A stretch of DNA of 64,000 nt. It comes from Xanthobacter aminoxidans. Its GTDB lineage: Bacteria; Pseudomonadota; Alphaproteobacteria; Rhizobiales; Xanthobacteraceae. The position numbers were made by a program, and so were the translations under genes. Location: the NCBI RefSeq assembly GCF_023571765.1, contig NZ_JAMJXC010000011.1, forward strand, positions 62,001-126,000. The letters are read 5' to 3'. Shown piece by piece: positions 36,971-43,983 of the stretch; the stretch's first letter is position 1; each line of letters begins with the position of its first letter. Under the pieces are notes generated by a model, which did no database searches, was not told where the DNA came from, and saw only the letters and a program-made list of their open reading frames with translations.

Positions 36971-37969
36971 TCACGCCTTGATGAAGGCGAGGAGGTCGGC
37001 GTTGATCACGTCCGCATGGGTGGTGCACATGCCGTGAGGATAGCCGGGATAGACCTTCAGCGTGCCGTGCTTCAGCAGCTTGGCGGAGAGCAGCGCGCTG
37101 TCAGCGATGGGGACGATCTGGTCGTCATCGCCGTGCATCACGAGGGTGGGCACCTCGCACGCCTTCAGGTCGGCGGTGAAGTCGGTCTCGGAGAAGGCCT
37201 TGATGCCGTCGTAATGGGCCTTGGCGCCGCCGGTCATGCCCTGCCGCCACCAGTTCCAGATGGCGCCCTGGGAGACCTGCGCGCCGGGACGGTTGAAGCC
37301 GTAGAACGGGCCGGTGGGCACATCGAGGAAGAACTGGGCGCGGTTGGCGGCGAGCGCCTTGCGGAAGCCGTCGAAGACCTCCATGGGCAGGCCGCCGGGG
37401 TTGGACTCGGTCTTCAGCATGATGGGCGGCACCGCGCCGATCAGCACCAGCTTCGCGACACGCGCCTTGCCGTGCTTCACGGTGTAGTGCAGCGCCTCGC
37501 CGCCGCCGGTGGAATGGCCGATGTGCACGGCGTTCTTGAGGTCGAGATGGTCCATCACGGCCGCGGCGTCGGCGGCGTAGTGGTCCATGTCGTGACCGTC
37601 ACTCACCTGGGTGGAGCGGCCGTGGCCGCGGCGGTCGTGGGCGACCACGCGATAGCCGTTGTTCACGAAGAACAGGAGCTGCGCGTCCCAGTCGTCCGAG
37701 GACAGGGGCCAGCCATGGTGGAACACGATGGGCTGGGCGGTCTTCGGACCCCAGTCCTTGTAGAAGATCTCGACGCCGTCCTTGGTGGTCACGCTGGGCA
37801 TGGGTTGAACTCCGTGGGGGTGGGAGGCTGCGAAGGCCGCGGCGGGAAAGTCGAGGCCGAGTGCGGCGGCGAGCGCCGCGGTGGCGCCGGCACCAAGCAC
37901 GGTCCGGCGCGAGACAAGGGGGAACTGTTCCGGGAGGCGCTCGCCGCCCGGTGCGTCATTGTCAGTCAT
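36971..37969 (-). CDS. exported alpha/beta hydrolase (non-heme chloroperoxidase-like)
   Basis: This 332-residue protein has a Tat signal (SRRTVLGAG at about residues 20-28, then a hydrophobic run and AFAASH). The alpha/beta hydrolase has an oxyanion segment [12 protein letters not shown], nucleophile Ser in GHSTGGG, acid in HGDDDQIVP and a C-terminal His in YPGYPHGM. This arrangement is typical of cofactor-free haloperoxidases/esterases. Tat export implies periplasmic folding in advance. It follows the isochorismatase-like gene by 13 bases. The substrate is unknown. Confidence 0.88.
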   Translation of the reverse strand: MTDNDAPGGERLPEQFPLVSRRTVLGAGATAALAAALGLDFPAAAFAASHPHGVQPMPSVTTKDGVEIFYKDWGPKTAQPIVFHHGWPLSSDDWDAQLLFFVNNGYRVVAHDRRGHGRSTQVSDGHDMDHYAADAAAVMDHLDLKNAVHIGHSTGGGEALHYTVKHGKARVAKLVLIGAVPPIMLKTESNPGGLPMEVFDGFRKALAANRAQFFLDVPTGPFYGFNRPGAQVSQGAIWNWWRQGMTGGAKAHYDGIKAFSETDFTADLKACEVPTLVMHGDDDQIVPIADSALLSAKLLKHGTLKVYPGYPHGMCTTHADVINADLLAFIKA

Positions 37970-37982
37970 GGGATTTGGTCCT

Positions 37983-38636
37983 TCAGTGCCCTTCGGAGGC
38001 GCCGAACATGGTCTTGGCGTAGATGATGCCGAGGCCGTAGGCGCCGCCGTAGGTCTTGGCGATGCCGGTGGTCATGTCGTAGGTGGCGGTGCGGGCCCAG
38101 TCGCGCTGGAGCTCCAGCAGATATTGCAGCGAGGTCATGGGACGCGCGCCGGCCTGGATCATCCGCTGCATGGCGCGCTCGTGCGCCTCGTCGGAGACGT
38201 CGCCGCAGGCATCGGCGATCACATAGACTTCAAAGCCCTGCTCGATGGCCGACAAGGCAGGGCCGACGATGCACACGCCGGTCCACAGGCCGGAGAGCAC
38301 GATGCGGCCCTTGCCGATCTCGTTGACACGGGCGATGACGGCTTCGTCCTCCCAGGTGTTCATGGAGGTGCGGTCGAGCAGCTTCTCGCCCGGGAACGCC
38401 TCGGTGATCTCGGAGAACATGGGGCCGGAGAAGCTCTTCTCGGCCACCGTGGTCAGGATGGTGGACACCCCGAAGCCGGCGGCGGCGCGGGCGACCAGAG
38501 CCGCGTTGTTGCGCAGATTCACGGCGTCGATGGACTTGGTCGCGAAGGACATCTGCGACTGAAAGTCGATCATGATGAGCGTATGATCCTTCGGCGAAAG
38601 AAGCATACTGCCGGGGGCGGCGACAGCGTGGGGCAC
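37983..38636 (-). CDS. isochorismatase-family cysteine hydrolase
   Basis: This 217-residue protein has the isochorismatase-like fold with Asp in MIDFQSQM (about residue 24), and the catalytic Cys in [14 protein letters not shown] (about 125). It looks like the YcaC group of hydrolases. It is divergent from an HxlR regulator 89 bases away and starts a run with the Tat-exported hydrolase, XapX, amidohydrolase, DoxX and MFS genes. YcaC-like enzymes act on amides or N-acyl compounds, but the substrate is not established. Confidence 0.87.
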   Translation of the reverse strand: MPHAVAAPGSMLLSPKDHTLIMIDFQSQMSFATKSIDAVNLRNNAALVARAAAGFGVSTILTTVAEKSFSGPMFSEITEAFPGEKLLDRTSMNTWEDEAVIARVNEIGKGRIVLSGLWTGVCIVGPALSAIEQGFEVYVIADACGDVSDEAHERAMQRMIQAGARPMTSLQYLLELQRDWARTATYDMTTGIAKTYGGAYGLGIIYAKTMFGASEGH

Positions 38637-38674
38637 GGTTGCATCTCCTGTGTGAAAGCCGGGGCGAAGCTAGC

Positions 38675-38687
38675 GCCCGTTACGGGC
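38675..38687. promoter_or_regulatory. perfect 13-bp dyad, candidate HxlR operator
   Basis: GCCCGTTACGGGC is a perfect dyad around a central T, in the 89-bp gap between the isochorismatase-like gene and the divergent HxlR gene. HxlR regulators bind inverted repeats in such gaps. Confidence 0.45.
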
Positions 38688-38725
38688 TGAGACCATTAGT
38701 TACTGGCGGGATACCGGGCAGATCC

Positions 38726-39088
38726 ATGAATTTCCAAGACAAGATCGATCCTCAGGCAGACAAGGCGTGCATGGCCGAGCCCCTCCTGAAGTTCTTCGCT
38801 CAGGAGTGGATGGCTCATGTGGTCGCGGCACTGTCGCGCCACGGCACGTTGCGGTTCGGACAGCTCCGGCGAAGCTTGCCGGGGCCGATTTCGGCGCGCG
38901 TTCTCTCTGCCCGGCTCAAGGCACTTGAGGCCGGGGGATATGTGACACGGCGGGAGATCGAGGGGCGGGTCCGTCAGGTGGAATACAGGCTGACGGACTC
39001 GGGTCGCGCCATCGACCTTCTTCTGGTGCAGGCGGAATCTGCGCTGTACCTGGAAGGCACGGTGGGCGCGCTGACTAACGAGCGCTGA
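38726..39088 (+). CDS. HxlR-family transcriptional regulator
   Basis: This 120-residue winged-helix protein has a helix-turn-helix of HxlR type (RFGQLRRSLPGPISARVLSARLKALEAGGYVTR, about residues 48-82) but lacks the usual N-terminal CPV redox Cys; a Cys occurs at about residue 14 (DKACM). HxlR proteins often sense aldehydes or electrophiles. It is divergent from the isochorismatase-like gene and probably controls that operon. The start at 38726 was chosen as the ATG nearest the conserved domain. Confidence 0.82.
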   Translation: MNFQDKIDPQADKACMAEPLLKFFAQEWMAHVVAALSRHGTLRFGQLRRSLPGPISARVLSARLKALEAGGYVTRREIEGRVRQVEYRLTDSGRAIDLLLVQAESALYLEGTVGALTNER

Positions 39089-39280
39089 CCGCACCCACCT
39101 TCGCTGGTGGATCGCAGCATCTGGAGAACTTGAGCGAGGCAGTGCTCATCGGTTCGATCCCTTGCCGGAAGGCCCGAAGCGGGGCTGATGGGGCGGACTA
39201 TGGCGTTGCAGCTGGAGCCCGTCTTGCCGAAAAGCCCGCATCCTTGAACGATGGGATTTCCCGAAGGCGCCCCCGCTCGT

Positions 39281-40177
39281 TCAATGGCCGCGCCGCCACA
39301 GCCCCGGCGCCGATCCGGTGAGGCGCGTGAAGGTGCGCGTCATGTGGCTCTGGTCGGAAAATCCGCAGATGATGGCGATATCCGCCAGCGGCAGGCGCGA
39401 ACCGACGATGAGGTCCCGCGCCCGCTCCACCCGCAGGTGAAGCATCCACTGGTAGGGCGTGAGCCCCGTTTCATCCCTGAAGCACTTGATGAAATGGCCG
39501 CGCGAGACGCCGCAGGCGGCAGCGATGTCGGAGATCAGCACGTTGCCGTCGAGCCCCGCAGCGAGCCGCTCCTTGGCGATGGCGAACTGGCGTGGCGAGA
39601 GACCGCCGGGAATGCGCACCGCAGCGCCGTGATAGCGCGTGGCGAGATGGGTCTGGATGGCAGAGACCACCTGATCCAGGAACAGAGGCACCTGCCGCTC
39701 CGGCGCATCGAGCATGGGCAGAAGCGCCCGCGAGAGGTGCGCCAGCACAGGGTCTTGCGTGCCGGGCGTGCAGGAGACGCACTCCGCCAGCGGCAGCCCC
39801 ATCTCGCTGAAGGTCTGGTGCAGCGCCGCGTGGGAGATCTCCAGCAGGAAGAAGTCGAACCCCGTCTCGATGTCGGCGCGATAGGTGTCAGAGAAGGAGC
39901 GGACGTAGCAGCTGTCCGGCTCGAAATCGTACGCGGTCGCCACGCCGTCGCCGAAGATGCGGCGGCGGTGCCCGCCGGAGAGGGCAACACCCATCAGCAG
40001 GCCCCGACCGCTCGGCGGGGTTTCGACCCGGCTCGTGGCCGCGCCATCATGCTGCTTGCGGTAGACGACGAAGCCGGTGCCGACCAGCTCCCTCTCGTCC
40101 TCCAGCGCGGCGACGGAACAGCCGAGGCTGTCGCGCCGGGTGATTCCGCCTGGTGCCGCCGTGTCTAAACGGGCCAT
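39281..40177 (-). CDS. AraC-family transcriptional regulator
   Basis: This 298-residue protein has a non-conserved N-terminal sensor part and a C-terminal AraC double helix-turn-helix (about residues 190-290), with ISDIAAACGVSRGHFIKCF and DIAIICGFSDQSHMTRTF. It stands alone between the HxlR gene and the nitrile hydratase operon. Its target cannot be told from position. A 190-base gap follows downstream with nothing recognisable in it. Confidence 0.87.
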   Translation of the reverse strand: MARLDTAAPGGITRRDSLGCSVAALEDERELVGTGFVVYRKQHDGAATSRVETPPSGRGLLMGVALSGGHRRRIFGDGVATAYDFEPDSCYVRSFSDTYRADIETGFDFFLLEISHAALHQTFSEMGLPLAECVSCTPGTQDPVLAHLSRALLPMLDAPERQVPLFLDQVVSAIQTHLATRYHGAAVRIPGGLSPRQFAIAKERLAAGLDGNVLISDIAAACGVSRGHFIKCFRDETGLTPYQWMLHLRVERARDLIVGSRLPLADIAIICGFSDQSHMTRTFTRLTGSAPGLWRRGH

Positions 40178-40275
40178 CTGAAGCCTCGGGGCTGGCTTGC
40201 TGGTGCGCGAAACTACACCAGAAGCGGGACGGGTAAAATGAAGCGGCGCTGACTTAGGCTATAGACAAAGGTTTA

Positions 40276-40305
40276 AAGCCGGCGCCCGTAGGCGGGCGCC
40301 GGCTT
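40276..40305 (-). terminator. intrinsic terminator of the nitrile hydratase operon
   Basis: A perfect 13-bp stem (AAGCCGGCGCCCG, 40276-40288, with 40293-40305) has a four-base loop. On the minus strand it is followed by TTTAAACC. It begins nine bases after the hupE-like stop, so it ends the leftward operon. Confidence 0.7.
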
Positions 40306-40313
40306 CCGACCGT

Positions 40314-40937
40314 TCAGCCCGGGATCAGCTGGGTCACCACCGCCGACAGGCCGATGCCGAAGGCGGCGGCGCCGGCGAGCCGCGGGGCCAGAGACGTGGG
40401 GGTCCAGGCGCGGCCCGACGCGACGAGGGCGACACCCGCGCCGATCACCGACTGCACCACCGCGAGGCCGGCGAGATAGGCGACGAGCTGGGTCGGCTCG
40501 GCACCGACGATGGACTCGCCATAGGCGTAGCCATGGAACAGGCCGGCGATGGCGAACAGGCCGATCCAAACCCCGCGCGCAGGCTTTTCCCGGCCGGCGG
40601 CGAGCAGGCCGCCGATGGCTACCACGCTCAGCGCGATCACCGTCTCGGCGAACGGCAGATTCACAAGCTGCACATGCAGCATGACGCCGGCAATGGAGGC
40701 CACCACGAAGGCCACCGGCACGAAGGCGCCGAGCCCCATCACTCCGGCGATCAGGCCGGCGGCGACGATGAAGCCGAGATGGTCGAGCCCGATCACCGGA
40801 TGGGCGAGGCCTGAGATGAAGCCTTCGCCGAAGGTCGCCGGCAGCCGCCCGCCCATGGCGTGGTGCGCTTCCGCATTGGTGGCTGCGAGGAGGGGAACGA
40901 GGGACAGGAGCGCGATCCTGCTGACGAAACGGGACAT
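40314..40937 (-). CDS. HupE/UreJ-family metal permease, probable cobalt supply
   Basis: This 207-residue protein has a signal peptide (about residues 1-24) and six transmembrane segments, with the HupE/UreJ motif HPVIGLDHLGF (about 47-57) and FHGYAYGES in the middle. The family moves nickel or cobalt for hydrogenase, urease or related enzymes. Here it is the last gene of a cobalt-type nitrile hydratase operon, so cobalt supply is the natural inference. A His-rich start of the mature region (EAHHAMGG) may bind metal. Confidence 0.85.
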   Translation of the reverse strand: MSRFVSRIALLSLVPLLAATNAEAHHAMGGRLPATFGEGFISGLAHPVIGLDHLGFIVAAGLIAGVMGLGAFVPVAFVVASIAGVMLHVQLVNLPFAETVIALSVVAIGGLLAAGREKPARGVWIGLFAIAGLFHGYAYGESIVGAEPTQLVAYLAGLAVVQSVIGAGVALVASGRAWTPTSLAPRLAGAAAFGIGLSAVVTQLIPG

Positions 40938-40981
40938 GATGTTCTTCCTTGCTCTGGATGGGTTGGAAAGGGGGGCGGTCC

Positions 40982-41503
40982 TCAGACGGGGCTGCGCTCC
41001 GGCAGGAGCAGCGCCTGCCGGATGCGCGCCGCGCACAAGGCGGAGGCGTAGGCGAAGCAGGCGCCGAGGATCATGGAGAAGGGCACCAGCAAGAGCGCGT
41101 TGCGGCCCGTGAGGGACAGCATCGCGGCCGGCGTGAAGGCATCCGCGTTCTGGGTGAGGAACGCGAAGGTCGCTGCGTAGCCGTAGGTCACGGCCGGGAT
41201 AGAGGAGAAGGCCGGGATGTAGGCGGTGAGGATGTAGAGGGCGATGGACAGCCCGACGATGACGGCGCCCACCGTCGGCCCCGGCGCGAGGGTGGCGAGG
41301 ACGAGCCCTGTCGCCCACGCCACCGCGACGCCGAACACGTTCGAGACGATGGTGGTCCGGAACGCCGCGGCGTCGCCGCCCGAGTGGAAGAAGCACGCCC
41401 AGGCGATGAACGCCGCCCAGATGAGGAACGCCTGCGTGGACAGGAACAGCCAGGTGCACAGGCCTCCCAGCACGCCGACGCTCAGGGCCAGGGAAATGAT
41501 CAT
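40982..41503 (-). CDS. DUF1097 membrane protein
   Basis: This 173-residue protein has five or so transmembrane segments of the DUF1097 (YcdZ-like) family, with AFIAWACFFHSGGD and LTAYIPAFSSIPAVTYGYA. The ATG at 41503 has GGAGG eight bases upstream. It lies between the nitrile hydratase accessory gene and the HupE-like gene in the same orientation, with 44 bases to the latter. A transport role for nitrile, amide or metal is possible but unproven. Confidence 0.8.
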   Translation of the reverse strand: MIISLALSVGVLGGLCTWLFLSTQAFLIWAAFIAWACFFHSGGDAAAFRTTIVSNVFGVAVAWATGLVLATLAPGPTVGAVIVGLSIALYILTAYIPAFSSIPAVTYGYAATFAFLTQNADAFTPAAMLSLTGRNALLLVPFSMILGACFAYASALCAARIRQALLLPERSPV

Positions 41504-41545
41504 GTGGAAGCCTCCGCTGAGGCGGTGAGACAAGCCTCTCCCGTT

Positions 41546-41568
41546 CCGGCGCGCGGGTGGCGCGCCGG
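41546..41568. other. 9-bp perfect intergenic hairpin
   Basis: CCGGCGCGC (41546-41554) pairs with GCGCGCCGG (41560-41568) around five bases. It lies in the 141-base gap between the nitrile hydratase accessory gene and DUF1097. There is no T-tract. It may partly separate enzyme genes from transporter genes. Confidence 0.4.
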
Positions 41569-41644
41569 GGGCAAGAGACGACGGTAGGTTGACGGCGATG
41601 GATGGCTGGCGTGGCGGCGGACCCGATGCGGCCCGCCGCCCGGC

Positions 41645-41983
41645 TCAGATCACCTCTTCGCGGGTCCGGTGGAGGAATTCCTCCGTCCTGCGATCCAGCT
41701 CCTCGGCGCTGACGAGGCCGCGCTCCAGAGCGAGCTTCTCGAACGCCGCCAGCCACTGCTGGTAGTAGTTCCAGGTCTCGTCATCGGGGGCGTGGGACTT
41801 GTCCCAGGTGCCGATGGTGCCGATCAGGCTCTGGCGGAAATCCTCCCACTGGTAGGCCTTGGCCTCGGCGAGGGCGAGGGCCATGCCGAAGGCGCGGCCC
41901 TGCCAGGGCTCCTCGAACTGGAGGCTCTCGCAATTGCGCGGGATGGCGCCCCGCCCGTCGAGCGATTCCACATAGATGTCCAT
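41645..41983 (-). CDS. nitrile hydratase accessory protein
   Basis: This 112-residue protein resembles the N-terminal half of nitrile hydratase beta subunits, with FEEPWQGRAFGMALAL and WNYYQQWLAAFEKL. That is the pattern of the small activator proteins (p14K/NhlE type) which escort cobalt into the alpha subunit by subunit swapping. It starts 13 bases after the alpha gene. Its presence supports a cobalt enzyme, as iron-type enzymes usually use a larger P47K activator. Confidence 0.85.
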   Translation of the reverse strand: MDIYVESLDGRGAIPRNCESLQFEEPWQGRAFGMALALAEAKAYQWEDFRQSLIGTIGTWDKSHAPDDETWNYYQQWLAAFEKLALERGLVSAEELDRRTEEFLHRTREEVI

Positions 41984-41996
41984 GGCGACGATCCCT

Positions 41997-42617
41997 TCAG
42001 GCGGAGACGAGGCCGAGGCCCTGCATGGCCTCGGTGGAAACGAGGGCGGCGAGCTTTTCCTCGGGCCAGCCCTCGGTGCCGGCGGGCCGCTCGGGGATCA
42101 CGAAGTAGCGCACCTGCGCGCTCGAATCCCAGATGTCGATCCTTTTGTCCTCGGGCAGGCTCACGCCGAAATCGGCGAGCACGCCGCGCGGCTCGCGCAC
42201 GATGCGGGCGCGGAAGACCGGATCCTTGAACCAGTAGGGCGGCAGGCCGAGCAGCGGCCAGGGCCAGCAGGAGCACAGGGTGCAGCAGACCACGTTGTGC
42301 GCGGCCGAGGTGTTCTCCACCACGCGCAGGTTCTCGCCCTCGATACCGTCCTTGAGGCCGAGTTCGGCGATGGCCTTGTTGGCGTCGGCGAGCAGGCGCG
42401 CCTTGAAGGCCGGATCGGTCCAGGCCTTGGCCACCACCTTGGCGCCGTTGAACGGCCCCATCTCGTGCTCGAAGAAGCGGATGACGCGATCGACCGTGTC
42501 GATGCCGATCATGCCCTTCTCGCGGAACAGGGATTCGAGGGCCTTGGTGCGGGCGGCGTAGTAGCTCTCGCTCTCCCGCAGGTGGTGATGATGTTCGTGA
42601 TCGTGATCGTCGCTCAT
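41997..42617 (-). CDS. nthA: cobalt-type nitrile hydratase, alpha subunit
   Basis: This 206-residue subunit carries the metal-binding motif CTLCSC (Cys112, Cys115, Ser116, Cys117); Thr in the second place marks the cobalt type. It hydrates nitriles to amides in the cytoplasm. Downstream residues WPWPLLGLPPYWFKDP and VREPRGVLADFG are well conserved. Two oddities stand out: an extra Cys (Cys111) directly before the motif, and an Asp/His-rich N-terminus (DDHDHEHHHH) that could bind cobalt. It follows the beta gene by 55 bases and precedes the accessory gene. A thiocyanate hydrolase gamma subunit is a less likely alternative, since the beta subunit is full length. Confidence 0.95.
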   Translation of the reverse strand: MSDDHDHEHHHHLRESESYYAARTKALESLFREKGMIGIDTVDRVIRFFEHEMGPFNGAKVVAKAWTDPAFKARLLADANKAIAELGLKDGIEGENLRVVENTSAAHNVVCCTLCSCWPWPLLGLPPYWFKDPVFRARIVREPRGVLADFGVSLPEDKRIDIWDSSAQVRYFVIPERPAGTEGWPEEKLAALVSTEAMQGLGLVSA

Positions 42618-42672
42618 GATTTTCCGCTCTGGCTATTGGGCGCGAGGCTGGTTGTTGTGATGAAGAATGAGA

Positions 42673-43347
42673 TCAGGCGGCTTCGAGATAGACTTCGAAG
42701 CAGTCGTTGTAGAGAACGTCGCCCTTGTCCGGGATGTCGGACCACAGGTCCCGCGTCTTGAACTTGACGAGATAGACCGGCTGGGTTGTGGAGATGCCGT
42801 CGGTGGGCACGTTGTCGGCGTAGAGATAGGCGCCCTTGTAGACGGTATCGATCACGCCGACCTTGTTGCGCAGATAGCCGGGCAGCCGGGTGTGGACCGC
42901 GGGCGGCATGTCCTTCACGCGCACCTTGTCGCCGACCTTGAACAAGGGATCGACCGCCACGTCCCGATAGGGGTTGGCACCGGTGTAGAAATACTCGATC
43001 ACCCGCTCGGTGACGGCGTTGTCCCCGGAATTGGGGAGCGGCGCGTCGGGGTGTTCCAGGAAGTGCTTGGTGCGTTCCTCAAGCTCTTTTTCGGAAATAT
43101 AGTTTTTCGCCACAAGGAAATGGCACATGCCGCCGAGCCATTTGATGTAGTAGCGATACTTGAAGTAATCGAGCGGGCTCATGCCTTCGGCGAGCACCCG
43201 AAGATCCGGCCAGGCCCAGATGCCGGTGCCCATCATGGTGGTGTGGACCGCGAAGAGCTGGGCCTCCCACGGCTCCACGAACACGCGCTTCTCGACGGCC
43301 ACGGGGCCGAGATTCTCGATGCCCCCGAGGAAATGCTGAACTTTCAT
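42673..43347 (-). CDS. nthB: nitrile hydratase, beta subunit
   Basis: This 224-residue subunit has the beta signature MKVQHFLGGIENLGPV at the N-terminus, an EPWEAQLFAVHTTMMG segment, and a C-terminal SH3-like domain with FKVGDKVRVKDMPP. The order beta-alpha-accessory is that of cobalt nitrile hydratases. The ATG at 43347 is chosen over one seven codons upstream because the family starts MxxxHxLGG and a GAGAGG lies upstream. It is first in the operon and is preceded by a leader with hairpins and an intrinsic terminator. Confidence 0.94.
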   Translation of the reverse strand: MKVQHFLGGIENLGPVAVEKRVFVEPWEAQLFAVHTTMMGTGIWAWPDLRVLAEGMSPLDYFKYRYYIKWLGGMCHFLVAKNYISEKELEERTKHFLEHPDAPLPNSGDNAVTERVIEYFYTGANPYRDVAVDPLFKVGDKVRVKDMPPAVHTRLPGYLRNKVGVIDTVYKGAYLYADNVPTDGISTTQPVYLVKFKTRDLWSDIPDKGDVLYNDCFEVYLEAA

Positions 43348-43493
43348 GCCGACGCCTCTCTCTGCCATGCCTGCGATCCCAGGCGGATCGCCAGCCTCGG
43401 TTGATCCGCCCCTGCCGCCGCGACGGGCGGCCCGCGGAGCGGCGGAACACGAGGAGCCAGGCTTTCAAGGCCGACGAAGATGATCGCCAACGC

Positions 43494-43523
43494 AAAAAAG
43501 CCCGTCAGCACCTCGCTGCGGGC
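43494..43523 (-). terminator. leader terminator (attenuator) upstream of nitrile hydratase beta
   Basis: Read on the minus strand, GCCCG-CAGC pairs with GCTG-A-CGGGC around a five-base loop, followed by TTTTTT. It lies about 150 bases before the beta start, inside the leader, so reading through it would be needed for expression. Confidence 0.8.
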
Positions 43524-43532
43524 GGCTTTGCC
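43521..43532 (-). promoter_or_regulatory. ANTAR-type hairpin P2 of the nitrile hydratase leader
   Basis: On the minus strand, GGC-AAAGCC-GCC gives a short stem with a hexaloop having A at position 1 and G at position 4, the ANTAR consensus. Its 3' arm overlaps the 5' arm of the terminator (43521-43523), as required for exclusive folding. The stem is only 3 bp, so confidence is moderate. Confidence 0.5.
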
Positions 43533-43566
43533 ACTGATCCATAAATCATGCTGGCGGCGTCTTGAT

Positions 43567-43580
43567 GAGCGTCCTTGCTC
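43567..43580 (-). promoter_or_regulatory. ANTAR-type hairpin P1 of the nitrile hydratase leader
   Basis: On the minus strand, GAGC-AAGGAC-GCTC forms a 4-bp stem with a hexaloop fitting AnnGnn. The loop is nearly identical to P1 (AAGGAT) of the divergent amiC leader. Confidence 0.6.
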
Positions 43581-43616
43581 GACGACCGTGAAAACAGTGC
43601 GACGCAACAAAAGAAC

Positions 43617-43622
43617 TGTCAA
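43617..43622 (-). promoter_or_regulatory. -35 element (TTGACA) of the nitrile hydratase promoter
   Basis: A perfect TTGACA in the context CGCTTGACA lies 36 bases upstream of hairpin P1. The -10 at 17-bp spacing (CACTGT) is poor, so an activator or an alternative spacing may be involved. The same CGCTTGACA occurs in the opposite promoter. Confidence 0.5.
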
Positions 43623-43753
43623 GCGCGAATTTTCAGGTGCCGACTTTAGCGCGGAAGCCACGATTTCAATCGGAGATACAGGCACTGACGCACCGCGCCC
43701 CGCTGCTCCCGCCATTTATTCCCCGATTGAATGCGGGCCAGCCACATTTGCGC

Positions 43754-43759
43754 TTGACA
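43754..43759 (+). promoter_or_regulatory. -35 element (TTGACA) of the amiC promoter
   Basis: A perfect TTGACA within CGCTTGACA lies 35 bases upstream of hairpin P1 of the amiC leader. The -10 is weak (CAGGCT at 17-bp spacing, or AGGCTA at 18). It mirrors the nitrile hydratase promoter. Confidence 0.5.
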
Positions 43760-43794
43760 CATCGCCGGCGCACAGTCAGGCTAATTCGTAGGCG

Positions 43795-43812
43795 ATAGGC
43801 AAGGATGCCTAT
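43795..43812 (+). promoter_or_regulatory. ANTAR-type hairpin P1 of the amiC leader
   Basis: ATAGGC-AAGGAT-GCCTAT is a perfect 6-bp stem with a hexaloop having A1 and G4, exactly the ANTAR target consensus. Confidence 0.75.
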
Positions 43813-43838
43813 TAAGTCGCCATTTGCGAACAAACATT

Positions 43839-43852
43839 CGGGACAGACCCCG
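43839..43852 (+). promoter_or_regulatory. ANTAR-type hairpin P2 of the amiC leader
   Basis: CGGG-ACAGAC-CCCG is a perfect 4-bp GC stem with a hexaloop having A1 and G4. It follows P1 by 26 bases and precedes the terminator by 10. Confidence 0.7.
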
Positions 43853-43862
43853 TGGCGATGCA

Positions 43863-43894
43863 GCCCTCAGGCCGAACGGCCCGAGGGCGTTTTT
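43863..43894 (+). terminator. leader terminator upstream of amiC
   Basis: GCCCTC-A-GGCC pairs with GGCC-C-GAGGGC around a GAAC loop, followed by GTTTTTG. It lies 90 bases before the amiC ATG, so the operon must be read through it. This fits AmiR-dependent antitermination. Confidence 0.85.
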
Positions 43895-43983
43895 GTTTGC
43901 GGCAAGGCCAGTTCAAACAAGGCCACTTGCGGCGGGCGGGCATCGACCGGGGCACCCGGGAACGGATACCTGCGGTGAGGGAA

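Larger units (their letters stand above)
43348..43983. other. 636-bp non-coding divergent regulatory region
   Basis: The gap between nitrile hydratase and amiC holds no convincing gene. It contains two promoter-like TTGACA elements facing outward, each followed 35-36 bases later by a hexaloop hairpin, then a second one, then an intrinsic terminator ahead of the coding region. An open frame at 43480-43791 runs through these signals and lacks coding character. Confidence 0.7.

Noticed and set aside
41997-43347. Thiocyanate hydrolase instead of nitrile hydratase
   Set aside because: The beta subunit is a single full-length protein and the order beta-alpha-accessory is that of nitrile hydratase; thiocyanate hydrolase splits it in two subunits.
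43480-43791. 103-codon open frame between nitrile hydratase and amiC
   Set aside because: It runs through the leader terminator and the promoter elements of both operons and has no coding character or recognisable product.
43852-43983. N-terminal extension of AmiC by 44 residues
   Set aside because: The extension would be encoded by the leader terminator, and residues from the ATG at 43984 match the AmiC N-terminus.
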